In this document: piece after piece, positions 7,375 to 14,849 of the stretch
Layout: the number at the start of each line of letters is the position of its first letter
Numbering within the stretch: the stretch's first letter is position 1
DNA from: Streptomyces canus
Lineage (GTDB): Bacteria; Actinomycetota; Actinomycetes; Streptomycetales; Streptomycetaceae
DNA: 64,000 nt
NCBI RefSeq assembly: GCF_030815415.1
Contig: NZ_JAUSWW010000001.1
Span: 4,340,001 to 4,404,000 of the forward strand
Direction of reading: 5' to 3'
Notes under the pieces: generated by a model
The model's input: the letters and a program-made list of their open reading frames with translations, nothing else
Told to the model about the DNA's origin: nothing
Databases searched by the model: none
Translations under genes and position numbers: made by a program

Positions 7375-8631
7375 ATGCCCGACAGCCAGCCGCAGCCGCC
7401 CCCCTCCTCGTCCTCGTCGGGCCCGGCCGACACCACCTCACTCCTGTTGTGTGGGGCGCGGCTGACCGACGGCCGGACCGTGGACGTACGGCTGGGCGAC
7501 GGACGCATCGAGGCGGTCGGCACGGCGGGCAGCCTGGCGGCGGACGGCACGCGCGCGTGCGGCGCGCGGGTGGACCTCAGCGGCTATCTGCTGCTCCCGG
7601 CGCCGGTCGAGCCGCACATCCATGGCGACACGGCCCTGTCGGCCGACGAGGGCGGCCCGGTCTCCTACGACCCCCAGGACGTCCAGCGCCGGGCCACCGA
7701 GGCGGCCCTGCTGCAGCTCGGGCACGGGGCGACCGCGCTGCGGGCACACGTGCGTGTGGGCGACGTCCAGGGGCTGGGCGCGCTGGCCGCCGTACTGCAG
7801 GCGCGGCGTTCGCTGCGCGGGCTCACCGAGCTGACCGCGGTGGCGATGCCGCGGGTGCTGACCGGGGTGGCCGGGGCGGAGGGGCTCGCGATACTGCGGG
7901 ACGCGGTGAAGATGGGCGCCTCGGTGGTGGGCGGCTGCCCGGACCTCGATCCCGATCCGACGGGGTATGTGCAGGCGGTGCTGGATGTCGCCGCCGAGCA
8001 GGGCTGCCCCGTCGATCTGCACACCGACGGCACCGACCCGGCCCGCCTCTCCCGCCTCGCGGCGATGGCCGGCGGACTGCGTCCCGGGGTGACGATCGGC
8101 CCGTGCGGCTTCCTGGGCCGGCTGCCCTCCGAGATCGCCTCCCGCACCGCCGACCGGCTCGCCGCGGCCGGGGTGACCGTGGTGTGCCTGCCACAGGGCG
8201 GCTGCGGGGGCGTGGAGCGGCGCGGTACGGCTCCGGTACGGCTGCTGCGGGCGGCCGGGGTACGGGTGGCGTCCGGCAGCGGGGCACTGCGGGACGTGTC
8301 GAACCCGGTGGGCCGCGGGGATCCACTGGAGGCGGCCTATCTGCTGGCCTCGCGGTACGGCCTGCGCCCCGAGGACGCCTACGACGCGGTGAGCACCTCC
8401 GCCCGGACCGTCCTGGGGCTGCCCGAGGTGCGCGTGGAGGCGGGATTTCCGGCCGAGTTGCTGGCAGTGCGCGGGGATCGGCTCGCGGGGGCGCTGTCGC
8501 TGGCGTACAGCCGGATCGTCGTGCACCGGGGGCGCGTGGTGGCGCGGACGAGCGCGGTGCGGGAGTTCTGCGACTCGGCGGTGGCGGTGGAGTTGGGGCT
8601 GCCGCGGCAGGGGCGCGGGGAGTTGCCGTAG
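7375..8631 (+). CDS. amidohydrolase-fold protein with degenerate active site
   Basis: The 418-residue protein has the layout of cytosine deaminase/atrazine-type amidohydrolases: a small β-domain start, a TIM-barrel, and a C-terminal β return (FPAELLAVRGDRLAG...IVVHRGRVV). The first metal motif PHIHGD is kept. Later ligands look lost: the HxDE site reads HTDGTD, the expected His after strand 6 is replaced by LPQGGCGG, and the final Asp motif GHDD reads GSGA. It may therefore be inactive or have another role. I start at the ATG at 7375 (MPDSQPQPP); an ATG at 7357 is in frame. A Pro/Ser-rich leader precedes the domain. Neighbours give no pathway. Confidence 0.8.
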   Translation: MPDSQPQPPPSSSSSGPADTTSLLLCGARLTDGRTVDVRLGDGRIEAVGTAGSLAADGTRACGARVDLSGYLLLPAPVEPHIHGDTALSADEGGPVSYDPQDVQRRATEAALLQLGHGATALRAHVRVGDVQGLGALAAVLQARRSLRGLTELTAVAMPRVLTGVAGAEGLAILRDAVKMGASVVGGCPDLDPDPTGYVQAVLDVAAEQGCPVDLHTDGTDPARLSRLAAMAGGLRPGVTIGPCGFLGRLPSEIASRTADRLAAAGVTVVCLPQGGCGGVERRGTAPVRLLRAAGVRVASGSGALRDVSNPVGRGDPLEAAYLLASRYGLRPEDAYDAVSTSARTVLGLPEVRVEAGFPAELLAVRGDRLAGALSLAYSRIVVHRGRVVARTSAVREFCDSAVAVELGLPRQGRGELP

Positions 8632-8806
8632 GCGGGTGCGGGTCGGGCGGGTGCGGGTTGAGTGCGGATCGGGTGGGGTGCGGGGGTCCCGTGCGGTTCC
8701 CCGCGCCCCTGATGCCTGCGACGACCTGCGCGACCAGCCACGACTGCGCCGCACTCACCCGACACCGAACTCGGCAATCACATCCGTTCCGGCGTACGGT
8801 CGACGC

Positions 8807-9463
8807 ATGCGCATTGTCATCGCTGGTGGTCATGGTCAGATCGCGCTGCGGCTGGAGCGGCTGCTCGCCGCGCGCGGGAACGAGGTCGCGGGAATCATCC
8901 GCAAGGCCGAGCAGGGCGACGACCTGCGGGAGGCCGGCGCCGAACCGGTGCTCCTGGATCTGGAGTCGGCCTCGGTCGAGGAGGTCGCGGCCCATCTGCG
9001 GGGCGCGGACGCGGCGGTCTTCGCGGCGGGCGCGGGCCCGGGCAGCGGCGCGACCCGCAAGGACACGGTGGACAAGGGTGCGGCGGTGCTGTTCGCGGAC
9101 GCGGCGGTCCTGGCCGGCGTACGGCGTCATGTGGTCGTGTCGTCGATGGGCGCCGATGCGAACCACCAGGGCGACGACGTCTTCGACGTCTATCAGCGCG
9201 CCAAGGGCGAGGCCGACGACCACGTCCGCAGGCTCGACGCCCTGGACTGGACGATCCTGCGGCCCGGTGCGCTGACGAACGACGCCGGTACGGGCCTCGT
9301 ACGGCTCGAGGCGCGCACGGGTCGCGGTCCGGTCACGCGGGACGATGTGGCCGCCGTGGTGGCGGAGTTGCTGGAGACCCCGGCGACGGCCGGTCTGACC
9401 CTGGAGCTGGTCGCCGGGTCGACGCCGGTGTCGGTGGCGGTGAAGGCCGTGGCCGGGAACTGA
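8807..9463 (+). CDS. NAD(P)-binding atypical SDR / NmrA-like protein
   Basis: The 218-residue protein opens with a Rossmann motif (MRIVIAGGHGQIALRLERLL) and continues HVVVSSMGAD, then YQRAKGEADDHVRRLDALDW and TILRPGALT, the hallmarks of atypical short-chain dehydrogenases that bind NAD(P) without the classical YxxxK pair. Such proteins act as reductases, epimerase-like enzymes or redox sensors; the substrate is unknown. The ATG at 8807 directly precedes the Rossmann strand. The next gene begins 2 bp after the stop, so the two are likely coupled. Confidence 0.85.
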   Translation: MRIVIAGGHGQIALRLERLLAARGNEVAGIIRKAEQGDDLREAGAEPVLLDLESASVEEVAAHLRGADAAVFAAGAGPGSGATRKDTVDKGAAVLFADAAVLAGVRRHVVVSSMGADANHQGDDVFDVYQRAKGEADDHVRRLDALDWTILRPGALTNDAGTGLVRLEARTGRGPVTRDDVAAVVAELLETPATAGLTLELVAGSTPVSVAVKAVAGN

Positions 9464-9465
9464 GG

Positions 9466-9846
9466 GTGGCCGCGGAGGGGGTGCCGGCCGCGCAGGAGGA
9501 GCTGCTGCGGCGGATGTACGAGGTCTTCTCGACCGACGGGCGGGACGCCTTCGTACCGCACTGTCTGGCCCCGGACGTGGACTGGCCGAACGTCCTGGAC
9601 GGGGCCCGGTTGCACGGGCGGGCGGCGGTACGGGCGTACTGGGCGCGGCAGTTCGCGGCCGGGCATCCCCTCGTACGGCTGGAAGGGTTGCGGCTCGACG
9701 GAGACGGTGCGTCGGTGGTGGCGAGCGTGCGCCAGGGGATGCGGGACGCGGGCGGGGATCACTGGGCGGACAGGACGGTCGAGCACGTGTACCGGTTCGA
9801 CGGGGACGGGCTGGTGGCTCGTATGGATGTGCGAGCCGGGTCGTAA
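9466..9846 (+). CDS. SnoaL/NTF2-like domain protein
   Basis: This 126-residue protein has an α+β cone fold pattern: an N-terminal helix with QEELLRRMYEVFSTDGRDAF, then LAPDVDWPNVLDGARLHGRAAV, and terminal strands including TVEHVYRFDGDGLVARMDVR. This fits the SnoaL-like/NTF2-like superfamily of small hydrolases, isomerases and non-catalytic pockets. The GTG start at 9466 lies 2 bp after the upstream reductase stop, suggesting one operon. No catalytic residues can be assigned from sequence alone. Confidence 0.75.
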   Translation: MAAEGVPAAQEELLRRMYEVFSTDGRDAFVPHCLAPDVDWPNVLDGARLHGRAAVRAYWARQFAAGHPLVRLEGLRLDGDGASVVASVRQGMRDAGGDHWADRTVEHVYRFDGDGLVARMDVRAGS

Positions 9847-9876
9847 GAATCGTCCGCCGACAGTCGTAGGAGCCAG

Positions 9877-9925
9877 CCGTCCGGTCGTCCGGTCGTCCGG
9901 TCGTCCGGCCGTCCGGCCGTCCGTC
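9877..9925. repeat. short tandem repeat of an 8-bp unit
   Basis: The unit CCGGTCGT (with a CCGGCCGT variant) is repeated about six times between the converging genes at 9466-9846 and 9924-10136. Copies abut without spacers. It may vary in copy number between strains. Confidence 0.8.
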
Positions 9926-10136
9926 AGAACAGGGGCATCTGGCCCGGGATGTCGGGGACCACGTAGCCGTCCAGCGATGGTTGGGCCGCGCCCAGTTGGG
10001 CCTGGCGGCGGGAGCCCGGGCAGGAGGTGAGCGCGCCGTTCTCGCGGGCGCCGGGCGGGTCGTGTCGCGCGAAGCGACCGGCGACGACGGCGATCTCGCG
10101 GCGGCATTCGGGGCAGTTCCTACGGCGGCTGGACAT
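9924..10136 (-). CDS. small zinc-ribbon-like hypothetical protein
   Basis: The predicted 70-residue protein starts MSSRRRNCPECRREIAVVAG, so it carries one CPEC knuckle near the N-terminus. A lone later Cys (LTSCPGSRR) could complete a site, but a full four-Cys ribbon is not visible. It ends GYVVPDIPGQMPLF. I choose the ATG at 10136; the longer frame upstream is Pro/Arg-rich and unconvincing. Small CPxC proteins of this type are common in streptomycetes. Function unknown. Confidence 0.55.
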   Translation of the reverse strand: MSSRRRNCPECRREIAVVAGRFARHDPPGARENGALTSCPGSRRQAQLGAAQPSLDGYVVPDIPGQMPLF

Positions 10137-10265
10137 GTGATCAGTGTGCCCCGCGCGGGCCGGTGTCGTGCGTGCCGGACGGGTGGCAGCCGGGGTCGGC
10201 GGCCGTGAGGGCGACGAACGTCGATCCAGCCGCCCCCGGGCCACCTGACGACTTGCGGAGACCCC

Positions 10266-10931
10266 ATGGACGAGGACCACGGCACGGATTTCGACGGACT
10301 CGCCGAGGCATACGAACGTATGGTCACGGCTTTGCCGCTGCGCGAGCTCGGCGCCTCGGCCGTGACCGGGATCGACAGCGCCGAGGGCATGCTCGACTTC
10401 GCGCGCCGCGCTGCCGCCGCGGGACTCGACATCACGTACCTGGCGCGTACGGCCACGGACCCGCCCGCCGCGGGCGATCCCCAGCTCGACGGCCGCTTCG
10501 ACCTGGTGACCTCGGTCTACGTGCTCTGCTACGCGCCCACCCGCGAGGCCCTGACCGGCTTCTGCCGCACCGCGCGCCGGGCCCTGCGCCCGGAGGGCGG
10601 CCGGTTCGTCTTCGCCACACTCAACCCCGACGTCGCCGTCGAGCCCGGCTGGTACACGCGCTACGGCATCGACTTCACCATCGCCCCGGTGACCCGGGAC
10701 GGCGAAGAGGCCCCGGCGGTGATGAGGGTGCCCGGCTTCGACGAGTTCCCGCTTCTCCCCTGCCGGTGGTCTCGGCGGACGTACGAGGAGGCGCTACGGG
10801 AGGCGGGGTTCGGCAGCGTCGGCTGGGTGTGGCCGCGGGTCTCGGCCGAGGGGGTCGCGGTGCACGGCGCGGGGCACTGGGCCAACTGCCTTGAGATTCC
10901 TCATGCGTTGTATGTCGAGTGTGCGGTGTGA
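10266..10931 (+). CDS. SAM-dependent methyltransferase-like protein lacking motif I
   Basis: The 221-residue product resembles class I methyltransferases: post-I region AVTGIDSAEGMLDFARR, motif IV FDLVTSVYVLCYAPTREAL, post-motif LRPEGGRFVFATLNPD, and a C-terminal SRRTYEEALREAGF. However, AYERMVTALPLRELGASAVT runs straight into motif II, so the usual segment holding motif I (the glycine-rich SAM loop, about 25 residues) is missing without loss of frame. The protein is probably unable to bind SAM normally. It is either an in-frame deletion pseudogene or a divergent protein. The start ATG at 10266 is preceded by GGAGACCCC. Confidence 0.75.
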   Translation: MDEDHGTDFDGLAEAYERMVTALPLRELGASAVTGIDSAEGMLDFARRAAAAGLDITYLARTATDPPAAGDPQLDGRFDLVTSVYVLCYAPTREALTGFCRTARRALRPEGGRFVFATLNPDVAVEPGWYTRYGIDFTIAPVTRDGEEAPAVMRVPGFDEFPLLPCRWSRRTYEEALREAGFGSVGWVWPRVSAEGVAVHGAGHWANCLEIPHALYVECAV

Positions 10932-11013
10932 GGCGGGGCGGCCGGGGACTGTCGGGCTTCCCTGACATCCTGCCGGACTGTCACAGTGGAGTGGCCTCTT
11001 GGCTGGGTCCAGG

Positions 11014-11330
11014 ATGCCAAGAGTGCCGGAGGAGAAGCCGTCGCGGCAGGAACTGAACAGGCCCGCCGCAGAGGTGGCTTCGTCAGACGGCACGGCGAAC
11101 TAGGCCTGCTCTGCGCGAACTTGACCCGCAATCCGGGCCACGAGGCCACGAGGCCTTCCGCTACCTCTTCCATGTGCATGGGCAGGCCGGGCTCGGCAAG
11201 GCCGCGTTGGTCAGGCAATGGGCCCCCTCCGCACGGGAGTCGGGGCGCGACCGCCTACCTCAACGACGACGTGCACAGTGTCGTCGAGGCGATGGAGGCA
11301 ATCAGCACCCCGCTGAAGCGGCTGCCGCGC
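11014..11330 (+). pseudogene. remnant of ATP-binding (P-loop NTPase) protein gene
   Basis: Pieces of one protein appear in successive frames. MPRVPEEKPSRQEL starts at 11014. A frame change gives RRRGGFVRRHGELGLLCANL. From about 11150 a third frame reads EAFRYLFHVHGQAGLGKAAL with a Walker A-like loop. From 11247 another frame gives ATAYLNDDVHSVVEAMEAIS. Joined, they form the N-terminus of a Streptomyces ATP-binding (STAND/TPR-type) protein. The rest of the gene is absent. At least three frameshifts and a truncation make it a clear relic. Confidence 0.75.
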
Positions 11331-11660
11331 TCAGGGCGAGGGCGTGAAGCCGGTGGAGAGGTCCAGGTGGAAGGGGGAGCCCGGAGCCGTGGGGGTCCAG
11401 CCCTCGCGAAGAGCACGCTGGATGGTCTGGGCAACGTCGGATGGCAGTACGGGCTTGGCTTCGCGCCCGAACCAGTTGCTCGGGTGCGGCTGGTCGGTGG
11501 TGACCACGAGCGTTGTCCCGGGGACGTCTGCGTGCTCGACCGCGAAGGTGCAGGGCGTCCGGGCAAGAGCCTGGAAGTAGGTCGGCCTGCGTCGCAACCG
11601 CCAGCGGTAAGCCGTACCGTCGACGACGATGCGTCGCGATCCCTTGCGGCCCAGTGCCAT
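11331..11660 (-). CDS. conserved hypothetical protein
   Basis: The 109-residue protein starts MALGRKGSRRIVVDGTAYRW and contains CTFAVEHADVPGTTLVVTT and PSNWFGREAKPVLPSDVAQT. It looks like an intact small streptomycete protein family with a β-rich N-terminal half; I do not know its function. It has no signal peptide or membrane segment. Its start has a GGAGGAGCC ribosome site. It lies inside a block of broken genes, back-to-tail with the ATP-binding relic, and may be a surviving passenger of an integrated element. Confidence 0.7.
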   Translation of the reverse strand: MALGRKGSRRIVVDGTAYRWRLRRRPTYFQALARTPCTFAVEHADVPGTTLVVTTDQPHPSNWFGREAKPVLPSDVAQTIQRALREGWTPTAPGSPFHLDLSTGFTPSP

Positions 11661-11899
11661 GGCTCCTCCTCGACTCCGAGAATGCTAGCCAGTCCGGCCC
11701 GCCCGGGCGTCTCAGTTTCCGTCTCATGCAGCCCCGTTCACGGCCGCTCATCGAGGACCGCACGCCGAGTTCGCCTCACGGGGCGACCGCCCATGAACCC
11801 AGATGACACAGCGGGAATGCGTGTGGGTCAGTCGCTGCATACTGCCTCGCCTGTTGGCCGCGGCCCGCGTATGGTCGCGCGTCGGGAGTGACTCGCTGA
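11661..11899. other. no recognisable feature
   Basis: I see no gene, RNA or repeat here. Open frames on both strands are short, and their composition is unlike neighbouring genes. It forms the 5' flank of the minus-strand gene at 11331-11660 and probably contains its promoter. Confidence 0.5.
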
Positions 11900-12124
11900 G
11901 GACGGCACGGGGGTTGTGCCGGAAACCGGGGGACCGCGAGCAGGAGACGCTATGTCGCCCGGGGCGTGCCGGGTGGTTACCGGATCTGGGACAACCGGGG
12001 ACGTCGATGGTGGGGCGATTTCTACGAGTTGTGTCCTGACGACCTCGTGGCTGAGCTCAACGGCCAGGCGGACCAAGCACGGATCACCGCGCTGATGAAG
12101 CGGTACCGGGCGCAGAAGCGGTAG
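11900..12124 (+). pseudogene. small protein relic without a start codon
   Basis: The frame ending at the TAG at 12122-12124 reads RRYVARGVPGGYRIWDNRGR, then RWWGDFYELCPDDLVAELNG and ADQARITALMKRYRAQKR. The Trp/Tyr-rich, coherent sequence looks like the C-terminal part of a small conserved actinobacterial protein. No ATG, and only an internal GTG at 11966, is available in the frame, and an upstream stop lies at 11897. I read it as a truncated gene in the decayed block; a 52-residue protein from the GTG is the alternative. Confidence 0.45.
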
Positions 12125-12203
12125 GTGGCTCCCACTCCGCCGGGTTGTCGGCTCCCGTCCGCTTGATTCGCCCTTCTTTTTGACGTGTGTTGCCATCGGC
12201 GTG

Positions 12204-12476
12204 TCAGCTGCTCGACTCCGGGCCCCAGCGCTCGGGCCCTGCTCCCCGCCAGTCGATCCACGGTGACTCGGCCACCTCTGCCGGGTCGATCTCCAACCCT
12301 GCTCGGCGGAGGAACTCCGCGATGTCGACCACGTTGTGAGCCAACCCGAGGATCTCGCCGTCCACGCGCACGCGCCGGCCGCCGGTGGGTGAGGGCGGAT
12401 GCACAATCACGCGAATCGGTCCGGGCATACCTTCAGGATCATCCGAGTCCCGCGGGCCCGCATTCCAGGACGTCAT
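12204..12476 (-). CDS. conserved small hypothetical protein
   Basis: The 90-residue protein contains PIRVIVHPPSPTGGRRVRVD, then GEILGLAHNVVDIAEFLRRA and ends PWIDWRGAGPERWGPE. The pattern (β-strand, Gly-rich turn, helix) is that of a small family found beside DNA-binding regulators in streptomycetes; the function is unknown. Its ATG overlaps the stop of the upstream gene (ATGA at 12473-12476), so the two are coupled. A shorter start at 12428 (MPGPIRV) is possible. Confidence 0.7.
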   Translation of the reverse strand: MTSWNAGPRDSDDPEGMPGPIRVIVHPPSPTGGRRVRVDGEILGLAHNVVDIAEFLRRAGLEIDPAEVAESPWIDWRGAGPERWGPESSS

Positions 12477-12706
12477 TGATGAAGTCGCCCCTTCACGTCC
12501 CCGTCCGACCGTCCCAGTTCACGCAACTCACACCAACCCGCGGGGCCTTGACGCCGACGCTGCCAATAGCGATGGAAGAACAGCTGAGTCGACAACCGGT
12601 ACAGGCTCCGGCGCAGCTCGGTACGGCCGGGCCGCTCGGCGAGCTGTCGATAGGTGGCACTCCACTCCTGCTGGGCCTGGACGAGGTCGTCTGGGAACGG
12701 TCGCAT
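12473..12706 (-). CDS. conserved small hypothetical protein
   Basis: The ~77-residue protein starts MRPFPDDLVQAQQEWSATYR and continues with basic helices (LRRSLYRLSTQLFFHRYWQR). It has a helical, Arg-rich character and forms a translationally coupled pair with the gene at 12204-12476. I recognise this pair as recurring in Streptomyces accessory regions, but no function is known to me. An ATG at 12718 would add four residues. It survives intact within the decayed block. Confidence 0.65.
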   Translation of the reverse strand: MRPFPDDLVQAQQEWSATYRQLAERPGRTELRRSLYRLSTQLFFHRYWQRRRQGPAGWCELRELGRSDGDVKGRLHQ

Positions 12707-12904
12707 GACCAAATTCAATCATGTGTTCGATTTATTAGGCCAGCAAGGGGTCACATTCGGCGGCTCGGCGATGGCTCGGCGATGCGCCTGAGCGTGCGGT
12801 GTCGAGGATCGCCTGCATCGCCTCCCCACTGCTGCTGGCCCTACTCGCCGGCCACGGCCAACAGGCCGTCTGTGTTCCCGGCCGGACGGTCAACCGGATG
12901 ACAG
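12707..12904. other. intergenic, no feature recognised
   Basis: This ~200-bp stretch contains a relatively AT-rich patch at about 12708-12740, suitable as promoter DNA for the minus-strand pair. I see no gene or repeat. Confidence 0.4.
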
Positions 12905-13250
12905 GGACCTACCGCGGTGAAGCCAAGACCGACCAAGGACGGGCCGGGCGGCACCATGGACGTGTCCGTGACCAAGAGCGGCACCATTTCCCTCGAAGCC
13001 TCGGGCAGCGGGTGAGTGGTGGGCCGGGGCGATCCTCGCGAAGGCCAGGACCACCATCAGCGTCAAGGCCGCGGGGTGTGTAACCGTCGCCACCGGACAC
13101 GCGTACTCTCGCGACATCGGCAGAAGCAAGTACGGCCATCGGCAGTGCGGTTCGTGGGGCTACGAGACGACCTGGATGAGGTGGCGTTCCGGCGGCGGCA
13201 CCCCCGCCCCGCCGACAGCCTTCGCCTCGATCACCGAAGCCAGGGATCGC
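12905..13250 (+). pseudogene. relic of a secreted protein gene
   Basis: The plus strand encodes DVSVTKSGTISLEASGSG up to a stop at about 13015. A frame change then gives WWAGAILAKARTTISVKAAG, followed by VTVATGHAYSRDIGRSKYGH and QCGSWGYETTWMRWRSGGG. The alternating Ser/Thr pattern and the YSxDI...KYGH...GSWGY block resemble small secreted streptomycete proteins. No signal peptide or stop-to-stop frame joins the parts, so at least one frameshift and a lost 5' end are needed. The function of the parent protein is unknown. Confidence 0.55.
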
Positions 13251-13423
13251 AGCCGGCAGGCGATCAGTCAGCGCCCCCGCGTCGAGCACGACTACGTTGA
13301 GGCACTCCGGCGTGACCCGCATATGCCCGGAACCTCTGATCAGTCCCGGGATCCACGCGTCACAGCGTGAGACAAGTCACCCGGTTTCGATTTGCTTCGA
13401 AAGATCGCCCCGAAACATGAAGA

Positions 13424-13463
13424 GACCCCCTCCAAACCACGTTTCCGCAGTTGAGAGGGGGTC
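13424..13463 (-). terminator. hairpin downstream of tRNA-Tyr
   Basis: GACCCCCTC at 13424-13432 pairs with GAGGGGGTC at 13455-13463 around a 22-nt loop, just beyond the tRNA-Tyr 3' end. It is probably the tRNA terminator. Confidence 0.65.
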
Positions 13464-13473
13464 GTCCCCAGTG

Positions 13474-13555
13474 TGGCGGCGCCAGGATTCGAACCTGGGA
13501 AGGCTGAGCCGGCAGATTTACAGTCTGCTCCCTTTGGCCGCTCGGGCACACCGCC
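13474..13555 (-). tRNA. tRNA-Tyr (GTA anticodon)
   Basis: The minus strand folds with acceptor GGCGGTG/CGCCGCC, anticodon loop CTGTAAA presenting GTA, a long variable arm, and T-arm GGTTCGAATCC. The 82-nt length fits class II tRNA-Tyr. The 3' end faces the decayed block at 10.9-13.4 kb. In S. coelicolor a tRNA-Tyr gene is the known integration site of SLP1. Confidence 0.93.
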
Positions 13556-13790
13556 GGGGTTTGCTGCCCTTCGAACCGTCTTTCGGCGGTGCTCCGTGGC
13601 AACGACGTAAACAATACCCGATGTGGAGGGGTGCTTCGCCACCCGATTGATCAGCGCTCCGGGGGCGTGGGGTGGCTAGGCTTGTCCGGGTGCGGCCCGG
13701 GACTGTACCGGGCTCGGCGGCTGCCCCGCTACGCCGATACGCACCCGACACGCACTCCGATACGCACCCCGATACAAGGAGCCACAGGAC

Positions 13791-14279
13791 ATGGCCGACT
13801 CCAGTTTCGACATCGTCTCGAAGGTCGAGCGGCAGGAGGTCGACAACGCCCTCAACCAGACCGCCAAGGAGATCTCCCAGCGCTACGACTTCAAGGGCGT
13901 GGGCGCCTCGATCTCGTGGTCCGGCGAAAAGATCCTCATGGAGGCGAACTCCGAGGACCGGGTGAACGCTGTCCTCGACGTCTTCCAGTCCAAGCTGATC
14001 AAGCGCGGGATCTCGCTGAAGGCGCTGGACGCCGGTGAGCCGCAGCTGTCCGGCAAGGAGTACAAGATCTTCGCGTCGATCGAGGAGGGCATCTCCCAGG
14101 AGAACGCGAAGAAGGTGGCGAAGATCATCCGCGACGAGGGTCCGAAGGGTGTGAAGGCCCAGGTCCAGGGCGACGAGCTGCGTGTCAGCTCGAAGAGCCG
14201 TGACGACCTGCAGGCCATCATCTCCCTGCTGAAGGGCAAGGACCTCGACTTCGCCGTCCAGTTCGTGAACTACCGGTGA
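13791..14279 (+). CDS. yajQ: YajQ family nucleotide-binding protein
   Basis: This 162-residue protein is full length for the UPF0234/YajQ family, which consists of two ferredoxin-like domains. It begins MADSSFDIVSKVERQEVDNA and carries QRYDFKGVGASI, QLSGKEYKIFASIEEGIS and ends FAVQFVNYR, all typical. YajQ proteins bind nucleotides (GTP/ATP, cyclic di-GMP in Xanthomonas) and have been linked to tRNA/RNA binding. Its role in Streptomyces is not established. It is monocistronic and followed by a strong hairpin at 14333-14362. Confidence 0.95.
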   Translation: MADSSFDIVSKVERQEVDNALNQTAKEISQRYDFKGVGASISWSGEKILMEANSEDRVNAVLDVFQSKLIKRGISLKALDAGEPQLSGKEYKIFASIEEGISQENAKKVAKIIRDEGPKGVKAQVQGDELRVSSKSRDDLQAIISLLKGKDLDFAVQFVNYR

Positions 14280-14332
14280 GCGACGCCTGATTCGGTCGCG
14301 CGTCGCGCAAGGAAGCATGTGGAACTACGAGA

Positions 14333-14362
14333 AAGGGTGGGCACCTCCCGGTGCCCACCCTT
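14333..14362. terminator. bidirectional terminator between yajQ and GlsB-type gene
   Basis: A perfect 13-bp stem, AAGGGTGGGCACC with its complement at 14350-14362, has a 4-nt loop and lies between two converging genes. It ends in TTCTC on the plus strand. Confidence 0.8.
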
Positions 14363-14392
14363 CTCGCCTGCTGGCTGCGGTTCGGGGGGTGC

Positions 14393-14659
14393 TCAGCTGC
14401 GCGAGTTGCCGAACAGGATGCGGTAGCCGATCAGGAGGACGAGTGAGCCTCCGATCGCGGCCGCCCAGGTGGTGCCGTCATAGAAGTTCTTGGTGACCGG
14501 GTGGTCCAGCCAGCGGGCCGATATCCAGCCGCCGATGAACGCACCCGTGATGCCGATGAGGGTCGTGCCGATGAAGCCGCCCGGGTCGCGGCCCGGCAGC
14601 AGGAACTTGGCGATGGCCCCGGCCAGAAGTCCCAGGATGATCCAACCGATGATGCTCAT
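14393..14659 (-). CDS. GlsB/YeaQ/YmgE family membrane protein
   Basis: The 88-residue protein has three transmembrane segments: SIIGWIILGLLAGAIAKFLL, then FIGTTLIGITGAFIGGWIS, and a C-terminal AIGGSLVLLIGYRILF. The PGRDPGGFIGTTLIGI block is the signature of the transglycosylase-associated (GlsB/YeaQ) family, small stress-associated membrane proteins with no known enzymatic activity. The ATG at 14659 follows AGGGCAGGTTCAGGGC. It converges with yajQ. Confidence 0.9.
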   Translation of the reverse strand: MSIIGWIILGLLAGAIAKFLLPGRDPGGFIGTTLIGITGAFIGGWISARWLDHPVTKNFYDGTTWAAAIGGSLVLLIGYRILFGNSRS

Positions 14660-14849
14660 GCCCTGAACCTGCCCTTCCGTGCTGTGCCCGCACTGTCCCG
14701 GCGCTGTGATTCTGGTCCCGTCCGGCTGTGCGCTCACAGGGTGTGCGTGGTGCGTTCGTCGCCTGGCAGCGGCACTTGTTCGTGCCGTGTTACTGAACAG
14801 GACGTCACGGATGCACCAGGCGGTTGCGCTGATCAGTAGGGTGCGGCGC

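Noticed and set aside
9877..9925. CCGGTCGT tandem repeat as a CRISPR-like array
   Set aside because: Units are 8 bp and contiguous, without spacers or cas genes.
7823..10456. 877-residue minus-strand open frame
   Set aside because: It runs antisense across three plus-strand genes with clear domains, and its translation is Pro/Arg-rich as expected of a shadow frame in GC-rich DNA.
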